Below are positions 1-6,200 of a stretch of DNA of 7,288 bases, piece after piece. A model generated the notes under the pieces. The model saw only the letters and a list, made by a program, of their open reading frames with translations. It was not told the DNA's origin and did no database searches. This DNA is from UBA4660 sp034408895 (GTDB lineage Bacteria > Bacteroidota > Bacteroidia > Flavobacteriales_D > Sanyastnellaceae), in contig JAWXCI010000038.1 in the NCBI GenBank assembly GCA_034408895.1, positions 1 through 7,288 of the forward strand, in the 5' to 3' direction. Both the position numbers and the translations under genes were made by a program. Numbering within the stretch: position 1 is the first letter of the stretch; each line of letters opens with the position of its first letter.

Positions 1-23
1 ACTGCCTACTGCCTACTGCCTCC
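1..23. repeat. 7-bp tandem repeat ACTGCCT, three copies
   Basis: The window opens with three head-to-tail copies of ACTGCCT (1-7, 8-14, 15-21) followed by two more bases. The array touches the left edge, so its true copy number is unknown. It ends 16 bp before the permease start codon and so lies in the leader or promoter region of that gene. I see no Shine-Dalgarno sequence and no TAnnTTTG box between it and the ATG. Copy-number change by slippage is possible in such an array, but nothing here shows that it occurs or affects expression. Confidence 0.85.
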
Positions 24-38
24 TTCTCTCTGCCAATT

Positions 39-1325
39 ATGCTTCGTTACTTCCTTCGAAAATCCGCTTATGGCATACTCGTTCTTTTCGGGGTGGTAAC
101 GGTTGTTTTCTTTCTTTTCAACCTTGCCCCCGGTGACCCGGTGCGAAATCTTGCGGGGGAGAGTGCCTCGGAAGAAACACTAATGAACATGCGGAGGAAA
201 CTTGATCTCGACTTGCCCATTGGCCAGCGCTATCTGCTTTACATCAACGACCTCAGTCCACTATCGCTTCACAACCCAGCCATTAAATACAGCCGTATTT
301 ATCTCGATGATGAGAAGTATTCGTACTTCCGCATTATCACCCCTACAGAAAATAGGACGTTTGTAATGAAGTGGCCATACTTCAAACGATCATTCCTTTC
401 AGAGAGAAACGTGAGCAGCATTTTGGCCGAGGTAATTCCAGGAACAGTTGTGCTCGCTGTGGTGAGCATCACACTGGCTATGATCATTGGGTTGTTGCTG
501 GGTGTGATGGCAGCGATGAGAAAGGACACTGCGTTCGACCGGATGGTACTTGTGTTTTCAGCCATCGGCATGGCGGGACCTTCATTTTTTGTTGCGATAA
601 TTGTGGCCTGGATAGGAGCAATACTTTGGCGAGAACAAATTTCATTGCCGGTGTTTCCGATTCTTTTTCTTAGTCTTTATTTCATTATTAGGGCGATCCC
701 AACCCCGATAGCTATCCGGACCAAAGTTCAATCCCGATGGTTAACGGGATTAAATTTCAGATTCACTGCTGGGATACTAGCGCTTTGGTTGATTGCAGAA
801 ATTTTCTTCCCACCCGTTCCATTCATCACCTCAAGAATTCATTTGCCCGGCACCGGCCTCAATATGACCGGGAGCCTTTATAGTGTGGATGTGTATCGCG
901 GTTCATATCTCGACTTGCGCAACATGATTCTTCCGGTTATCACCCTAATGATCCGTCCGCTAGCGGTGATTGTACAACTAACGCGCGCATCACTAATGGA
1001 TGTAATGCAGCAGGATTTTATTCGCACAGCCCGCGCCAAAGGACTTAACGAGCGTGAAGTGATGTGGCGACATGCGTTGCGCAACGCGCTGAATCCGGTG
1101 GTAACGGCAGTAAGCGGATGGTTCGCATCGTTGCTGGCCGGTGCAGTGTTCGTGGAGTTTGTATTTGGGTGGAAAGGCCTGGGGCAGGAAATGTTCAACG
1201 CCATCGAGAAGCAAGACCTGCCTGTGGTAATGGGTGGTGTAATTGTAATAGCATCCGTCTTCGTCTTCATCAACATTCTTGTTGATTTTATCTACGGATG
1301 GATTGACCCTCGGGTGCGGGTTTAA
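39..1325 (+). CDS. ABC transporter permease, DppB/OppB (peptide/nickel) type
   Basis: Inner-membrane permease subunit of a peptide/nickel/opine-type ABC importer (binding-protein-dependent transport family, DppB/OppB branch); 428 residues. The N-terminus has the family pattern: a basic start, a first membrane helix (about 10-30) and the motif NLAPGDP. A periplasmic loop (about 55-130) follows, then helices near 133-158 and 169-197. The cytoplasmic EAA-type loop that docks on the ATPase is clear at about 326-350 (RTARAKGL, then HALRNALNPVV). The C-terminus ends in the typical GWIDPRVRV. The protein is longer than E. coli DppB (about 340). Part of the excess is at about 200-270, where two extra hydrophobic stretches (204-220, 242-262) flank a polar loop encoded by palindromic DNA. 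No DppC, ATPase or binding-protein gene is visible nearby, so partners must lie upstream or elsewhere and the substrate cannot be inferred. The ATG at 39 is chosen because it gives the canonical N-terminus. There is no clear ribosome-binding site. The gene converges with the next gene across 20 bp. Confidence 0.93.
   Translation: MLRYFLRKSAYGILVLFGVVTVVFFLFNLAPGDPVRNLAGESASEETLMNMRRKLDLDLPIGQRYLLYINDLSPLSLHNPAIKYSRIYLDDEKYSYFRIITPTENRTFVMKWPYFKRSFLSERNVSSILAEVIPGTVVLAVVSITLAMIIGLLLGVMAAMRKDTAFDRMVLVFSAIGMAGPSFFVAIIVAWIGAILWREQISLPVFPILFLSLYFIIRAIPTPIAIRTKVQSRWLTGLNFRFTAGILALWLIAEIFFPPVPFITSRIHLPGTGLNMTGSLYSVDVYRGSYLDLRNMILPVITLMIRPLAVIVQLTRASLMDVMQQDFIRTARAKGLNEREVMWRHALRNALNPVVTAVSGWFASLLAGAVFVEFVFGWKGLGQEMFNAIEKQDLPVVMGGVIVIASVFVFINILVDFIYGWIDPRVRV
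703..753. repeat. Two adjacent imperfect palindromes inside the permease gene
   Basis: The first palindrome is centred on GATAGCTATC (707-716, a perfect 10-bp palindrome) flanked by CC and CGG, so it reads like CCCGATAGCTATCGGG with one base changed. The second is AATCCCG (730-736), an 8-nt spacer, then CGGGATT (745-751). Both share the CCCG/CGGG ends of the intergenic hairpin at 2727-2742. They encode the polar stretch of permease residues about 222-239 (contains PIAIRTKVQSRWLTG) without breaking the frame. The palindromes are read directly from the sequence; that they are copies of a dispersed repeat is inference. Confidence 0.6.
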
Positions 1326-1345
1326 TCTATAAAGTTTTTGAAGCC

Positions 1346-2206
1346 TTAATGGTTTAGAGAAGTGTCTTTCGTAGCCGCTTCGTTGATAGCTGCCAGCAGT
1401 TTTTTCGCCATTTCGTTGTAGTAGCGTTTGGTGCGGTAAGCCACCACCCATTCTATCCCTCTTATAGCATTAGTCAGAAAAACCTCATCTGCACCGTGAA
1501 GGTTTTGCGGATTGAGGGTGCATTCGTACACCTTTATCTTGCTGTCAATAGCTAGGTTAATTACGTTCATCCGCATAGTGCCTGCAATACATCCTTCACT
1601 TAAAGAGGGAGTGTACAACACACTGTTACTCACTATAAATAGATTACTTGCCGTAGCTTCAATCACTGCATTTTTCTGGTTCTGAATAAGCACGTCATCC
1701 AGTCCTTTTTCCTGGGCGTAGATACTGGCCATTACCGGCAATTGCGAGTTGAGGGTTTTGTAAATAGAAAGGCGGTTGATGTCTTTTTTGAATTCGGGAT
1801 AGATGTCCAGCATTTTGCCCACTGGATTGAGTTCAAACTCGTTCACCACAAAAGCATCGCTTTCCATGTAATAACCACAATCGTTGTCGCGCGGTTGGTA
1901 GAAACCCAGTGATTTTCTGAAAAACGTAATGCGCACTCGCCCTCCTGCTGTCACATTGTTGCGCGATATCAAACCCATCACCTGGTTGTAAAGCTTATCG
2001 CGTGTGAGGTTTTCTGGCCAAAGGATTTTAAGTGCCTGCGCACTATCTGTTATACGCGCCCAGTGCGTATCGAAGAAAAGAGGTTTGCCATTGAAGATGC
2101 GAATACTCTCGAAAAAACCATCGCCAAAGCGGAAAGCTCGATTGTCCCGGGTGAGGTAAGCCTGGTTCTCGTTCACGTATTCGCCACGATGGAAAACGTA
2201 GTTCAT
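1346..2206 (-). CDS. Fold-type IV PLP-dependent enzyme (class IV aminotransferase / aminodeoxychorismate lyase-like)
   Basis: Cytosolic pyridoxal-phosphate enzyme of fold-type IV (branched-chain or D-amino-acid aminotransferase, 4-amino-4-deoxychorismate lyase); 286 residues, normal for the family. Family landmarks appear in order: RAFRFGDGFFES (23-34), with the DG-FE signature that opens the active site; H48 and R51; the probable Schiff-base lysine K150 in KTLN (150-153); E183 in EATASNLF (183-190), the acidic residue that pairs with the PLP ring nitrogen; and GCIAGTMR (205-212), a phosphate-binding motif. No truncation or missing catalytic residue is seen. Which reaction it catalyses cannot be settled from motifs. 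The modest length and the lack of neighbouring branched-chain amino-acid genes leave a PabC-like lyase as likely as an aminotransferase, and no pabA/pabB is in view. It starts 22 bp after the stop of the HAD phosphatase gene on the same strand, so the two are probably one transcript. No Shine-Dalgarno precedes the ATG. Confidence 0.9.
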   Translation of the reverse strand: MNYVFHRGEYVNENQAYLTRDNRAFRFGDGFFESIRIFNGKPLFFDTHWARITDSAQALKILWPENLTRDKLYNQVMGLISRNNVTAGGRVRITFFRKSLGFYQPRDNDCGYYMESDAFVVNEFELNPVGKMLDIYPEFKKDINRLSIYKTLNSQLPVMASIYAQEKGLDDVLIQNQKNAVIEATASNLFIVSNSVLYTPSLSEGCIAGTMRMNVINLAIDSKIKVYECTLNPQNLHGADEVFLTNAIRGIEWVVAYRTKRYYNEMAKKLLAAINEAATKDTSLNH

Positions 2207-2228
2207 AGAGCGCTTGTGGTTGGAGGTG

Positions 2229-2714
2229 CTAAGCTAGGGTGCGCACCACCTCCAGCAACGATGCGTTGGTTTCCATAAGGATACCCCGCACACCTGCGCC
2301 AGCCGCAGCATCCAGATCGCGGTCGCGGTCTCCAATCATTACGGATTGAACAGGATCAACGTCAAAACGAGCTATGGCACGTTCCAGCATAAGTGCGCCA
2401 GGCTTGCGACTCAGCGAGTTTCCATAGTCGGGATGGTGGGGCGAGAAATAGATGGCCGAAAGCGTGATGCCGTTTTTTGCACACTGTTTTGTGAAGAAGC
2501 GATGGATGTCGCGCACCGTGTCTTCGGTGTAAAGATTTTTAGCAATTCCCCCCTGGTTGGTAATGATGATGATGAGATAACCTTGTGCCTGTGCAAGTTT
2601 CAAAGCCTCCATCACGCCATCGAGAATAATGAATTCATCAACCGAATAAGTGTAATCGCCAGGGTCACGGTTTATCACACCATCGCGATCAAGGAAAAGC
2701 GCTTTAGTTTTCAT
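2229..2714 (-). CDS. HAD-family phosphatase, GmhB/HisB-N type, without zinc-site cysteines
   Basis: Small HAD phosphatase of the heptose-bisphosphate phosphatase (GmhB) / histidinol-phosphate phosphatase N-domain branch; 161 residues, a little shorter than E. coli GmhB (about 190). Motif I is DRDGVIN (9-15), with nucleophile D9 and acid/base D11. Motif II is TNQGG (52-56). Motif III lysine is K104 in SRKPG (102-106). Motif IV is GDRDRDLDAA (128-137), with Mg-binding acids D129 and D133. There is no large cap domain. In characterised relatives a small loop binds zinc through CxH and CxC. Here the equivalent places read S91-P-H93 and S100-L-S102, so only the histidine remains. The Ser codons are not simple read errors for Cys at all three sites. 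The likely substrate is a sugar bisphosphate such as D-glycero-D-manno-heptose 1,7-bisphosphate, but no heptose or LPS genes are nearby, so I assign only the family. It probably heads a two-gene transcript with the downstream PLP enzyme. Confidence 0.9.
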   Translation of the reverse strand: MKTKALFLDRDGVINRDPGDYTYSVDEFIILDGVMEALKLAQAQGYLIIIITNQGGIAKNLYTEDTVRDIHRFFTKQCAKNGITLSAIYFSPHHPDYGNSLSRKPGALMLERAIARFDVDPVQSVMIGDRDRDLDAAAGAGVRGILMETNASLLEVVRTLA

Positions 2715-2726
2715 GGTAGGATTTCA

Positions 2727-2742
2727 TCCCGAAGTTTCGGGA
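2727..2742. repeat. Perfect palindrome TCCCGAA-GT-TTCGGGA
   Basis: Seven-base arms TCCCGAA (2727-2733) and TTCGGGA (2736-2742) surround a 2-nt centre, so as RNA it would fold as a 6-bp stem with an AGTT loop. It lies in the 88-bp gap between csaA and the HAD gene, 12 bp upstream of the HAD start codon. There is no T-run beside it on either strand, so it is unlikely to be an intrinsic terminator. It shares its CCCGA/TCGGG ends with the palindromes inside the permease gene, which suggests a dispersed palindromic repeat. It would also form a hairpin in the 5' leader of the HAD mRNA. Confidence 0.7.
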
Positions 2743-2750
2743 CGAAGGCG

Positions 2751-2758
2751 CAAAGAAA
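2751..2758 (-). promoter_or_regulatory. Possible -7 element for the HAD/PLP-enzyme pair
   Basis: Read on the minus strand this is TTTCTTTG, one mismatch from the Bacteroidota -7 consensus TAnnTTTG, 36 bp upstream of the HAD start. I see no matching TTG -33 element at the usual spacing, so this is weak. Read-through from csaA is equally possible. Confidence 0.22.
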
Positions 2759-2802
2759 CATTCAGTGAGTTTTATCTCCGGCTCCATCTGTAAAAGCCAT
2801 TT

Positions 2803-3141
2803 TCAACCCACCCGCTCTCCATTGCGCACCATGGTCATGGGTTGAATTAGTGTTACGATGCCCAAATCATCTACGCATCCAAGCATGAGGCATTCGCTGG
2901 TGAACGGGCCAATTTGCTTCGGTGGAAAATTCACTACGGCAATCACCTGTTTGCCCACAAGGCTTTGCGTGGAATAGAGATGAGTGATTTGTGCGCTCGA
3001 CTTTCGAACTCCAATCTGCTCACCGAAATCAATCGTCAACTTGATAGCGGGCTTATTCGCTTCCGGAAAATCTTCCGCATGAATGATGGTGCCTGCGCGC
3101 ATCTCCACTCTTTCAAAATCACTCCATGTTATTACGTTCAT
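2803..3141 (-). CDS. csaA: CsaA-like tRNA-binding-domain protein
   Basis: Stand-alone tRNA-binding (EMAP/Trbp111-type OB-fold) protein of the CsaA family; 112 residues, the full normal length of about 110. Recognisable family blocks are WSDFERVEMRAGTII (6-20), DFPEANKPAIKL (24-35), the signature KSSAQIT (47-53), GKQVIAVVNFPPKQIG (63-78) and SECLMLG (82-88), ending in NGERVG. In the family this fold dimerises and resembles the C-terminal domain of methionyl-tRNA synthetase. B. subtilis CsaA was described as a secretion-related chaperone, and the true role in most bacteria is uncertain (tRNA binding or chaperone-like). The ATG at 3141 gives the canonical N-terminus and is preceded by an A-rich leader without a Shine-Dalgarno sequence. 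The gene is divergent from the large secreted protein. The next gene on its strand starts 88 bp further on, after a palindrome, so co-transcription with it is possible but not shown. Confidence 0.95.
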   Translation of the reverse strand: MNVITWSDFERVEMRAGTIIHAEDFPEANKPAIKLTIDFGEQIGVRKSSAQITHLYSTQSLVGKQVIAVVNFPPKQIGPFTSECLMLGCVDDLGIVTLIQPMTMVRNGERVG

Positions 3142-3222
3142 TTTGTTTAGTTGTCAGTTTATTCTTTTTGGTTCAGGATGGTGGTTTTCCTTTCCAACCT
3201 TTGTCACCAGGAAACAATGCAA

Positions 3223-3239
3223 CAAAGATGTTTACTTTG
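3223..3239. promoter_or_regulatory. Divergent -7-like boxes in the csaA / secreted-protein intergenic region
   Basis: The 129-bp divergent region holds the inverted repeat CAAAG (3223-3227), 7 nt, CTTTG (3235-3239). Rightward it reads TTACTTTG (3232-3239), and leftward CATCTTTG (3230-3223). Each is one mismatch from the Bacteroidota -7 consensus TAnnTTTG. The rightward box ends 31 bp before the ATG at 3271, a plausible short leader; the leftward one would give csaA a leader of about 75 nt. No TTG -33 element sits at canonical spacing for either, so assignment as a back-to-back promoter pair is tentative. Confidence 0.3.
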
Positions 3240-3270
3240 TTGTCCTTACACCGTAACCAAATCTGCAATA

Positions 3271-6200
3271 ATGAAAACACGCTACCTCTTTTTAATCGTT
3301 GCATCGGTTTTATGTCTTCAGCTATCTGCCCACAAGGTTCCATCTCTGGAGTTTATTGAGAACAACGGGCAATGGGAGCAACAAGTGGAATATAAAGCCC
3401 CGCTTTGGAACGGAGCCATCTTTTTAGAGTCGAACCAACTCACGTATTCATTCTATCATCCCGATGACTGGGCGAAGACGCACGACTATTCACAAATGAG
3501 TAAGGCAGAACAGGCCGCTTTCAGTATGCGCAGGCATTCATGGCGTATGAGTTTCGAAGGTGCGATGGTGCCACAACTGAGTGGCTCGGAAAAACAAACA
3601 CATTATTATAATTATTTTATTGGGAACGATGCTGAAAAGTGGTCAAGCCATACCGGAGTTTTCCATGCGGTGAATTACACCGCTCTTTATCCCGGCATTG
3701 ACATGCGGGCCTATGACAACAGCAACGCAAGTTTCAAATACGATTTTATTGTTCATCCAACTGGTGATCCATCAGCCATCCTGCTCAACTACTTCGGTTT
3801 GGATGCAATGACATTGGTGGATGGAAGAATTATTCTCTCCACCTCTGTGGGAGAATTTATTGAGAACAAACCTTACGCATTCCAAATCATAAAGGGAAAG
3901 ATGGTAGAGGTGGTGTGCAATTACATCTTGAACGGAAGCAAAGTGTCATTCGAATTTCCTTTTGGTTATGATGAAAATCTTGACCTGGTGATAGATCCGG
4001 AACTGATAGCGTCCACACTTTCCGGAAGCACGGTGACCAACTACGGACACACGGCCACATTCGATATTGAAGGAAATATCTACACAGGATGTATTTCATT
4101 TGGTGTGGGCTATCCCGCTACTGACGGTGCGGTGCAGGAAGATTATTCGAGCGGTGGCTGGGCGGTGGATGTCGGCCTGAGTAAACTTGATCCTGAAGGC
4201 ACAACCCTCTACTGGGCATCGTACCTCGGAGGCTCTGGTGGCGATTATCCGCACAGTCTTTTTGCCAACGACTTTGGCGAATTGTATGTGTACGGTTCTA
4301 CTGATTCAAACAATTTCCCTGTGACTCCAGATGCTTATGATACTTCGCTTAACGGTGGTGCCGATATAGTGATTGGACACTTCAGCGAAGATGGCACCGA
4401 CCTTATCGGCTGCACATACATAGGTGGCAGTGGGGAGGATGGCCGCAACCAAAGCGGAACTAATTACGGAGACACTTATCGCGGAGAAATTATTCTGGAC
4501 AGCAATGGCGACCCCATGGTGGCATCCTTCTCCACATCCACCAATTTCCCGACAACCGCAGGTGCTTACCAAAGTGCAAACAATGGCGGGCAAGATGCAG
4601 TGATCTTTCGTTTCAATCAAACATTGAGCAACCTCGAAGCATCTACCTATCTGGGCAGTGATAGTGATGATTCCGGATTCGGGTTGCGGCAAACAGCCAC
4701 AGGTGATATCTACCTGGCAGGTATGGCGGGTGATGATAATTTCCCGGTGACTATCGGGTGTTATCAATCCAATTTTTTGGGTGATGCAGATGCGTGGGGA
4801 ACTCAGATGGATGGATTCGTTGCCTTATTAAATCAAAACCTCACTTCACTCATCGCATCAACATACTTCGGTACGGTTGACCAGGATCTAATCTTTTTCC
4901 TTGATCTTGATAATGATGAAAACGTTTTTATATTCGGACAAGGCGGTGCGGATATTCCGATTGTAGGGGCAGTGTACAACAATCCAGGTAGTTTACAATT
5001 TGTTTCAAGACTTACTGCAGATCTTACCACACTCACACTTTCAACACAAATAGGAACCGGAGGCACGGGTTGGGGTGGATTCGATTTTGTTCCCATTGCA
5101 TTTTTGGTTGACCACTGCAACAATGTTTACATTTCTGGTCATGGTTGTTATGGCGAAGTTCCCTTAACAGCCGATGCGTTGTACGGAGTGGGAGAAGGTG
5201 GTTTCTACCTCGCTGTTTTTAATGAAGACATGGTGAATCTTGAATACGGCACCATGTACACTCAAGGTCATGTGGATGGTGGAACCAGCCGTTTCGACAA
5301 GAACGGAACTGTTTATCAGGGCGTATGTTCAGGCGGAGGTTTCGCAACCACTGCCGATGCATGGTCCAACACTCAAAGCAGTTGGGACATCGGTGTGTTC
5401 AAGATTGACTTCGATGTATCAGGCGTGAATTCCGCAATTACAGGAAGCGATGTAAACGGTTGTGCACCCTTCGAGGTGGAGTTCAGCAACTTCAGTACAG
5501 GCGATGTGTTCCTATGGGATTTTGGAGATGGAGCGACCAGCACCGAATATGCACCATCACACATCTACACCGAACCGGGATTGTACAACGTGAGTTTGAT
5601 TGCATCGGATTCACTGAGTTGCAACATTGCAGATACCTCATATTTCCCCATCAGCATCAGCACATCTGTTGATTATTTTCCATCGTTTACTTACTCCACA
5701 GATTGTGCAACGTTGGGAATTGAATGTACCAACACCACAGGTTATGATTTTCTTGATTACGTGTGGGACATGGGTGATGGCACCATCATAGAAGAAGAAA
5801 ATGTGGAACACATTTACGCAGCAACGGGGACGTACACCATTACGCTCACCGCTATTGATAATGGTTGCCAATCCGACAGCACCATCACGGAGGAGATTAC
5901 CATTTTTGATGAAGTGGTTGCGATAATCGGCAACGATGATGTGGTGGCCTGCGCACCTGCTGAAATTGAATTTGAGAACAACAGTGGCGGTGTCACTTTC
6001 ACCTGGGATTTTGGTGACGGAAGTCCGCTCGTGGCAGGCACCAACGTTTCACATCTTTACAATGAGCCTGGAATTTTTAACGTGACACTTTATGCTGCGG
6101 GCAACACTGATTGCCCCGGTGCGGATACCGCTTACTCCGTTGTCGAGATCATAGAACAACAAATTATAGAAGCGCTGTTTTCACTCAATCAAATTGGAGC

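Noticed and set aside
878..1451. Minus-strand open frames opposite the permease (878-1276 and 993-1451)
   Set aside because: They overlap the well-supported permease, have low-complexity or unrecognisable translations and no family motifs; shadows of the coding strand.
2727..2742. Reading the intergenic palindrome as a csaA terminator
   Set aside because: No T-run follows the stem on either strand, so an intrinsic terminator is not supported.
2346..2768. 140-residue plus-strand open frame opposite the HAD gene
   Set aside because: It lies almost wholly over the HAD catalytic motifs on the other strand and shows no recognisable domain.
3151..3270. Upstream extension of the large secreted protein to an in-frame TTG at 3151
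   Set aside because: It would add 40 residues ahead of a typical signal peptide, cover the likely promoter region and require a TTG start; the ATG at 3271 fits a secreted protein.
3271..3330. Lipoprotein signal (Cys at residue 15)
   Set aside because: C15 lies within the hydrophobic core without a proper lipobox; LSA followed by HK at 18-22 fits ordinary signal-peptidase I cleavage better.
4306..4767. Cys- and Ile-rich minus-strand open frame opposite the SBBP repeats
   Set aside because: Its composition mirrors the repeated coding pattern of the secreted protein; no start signal or known domain.
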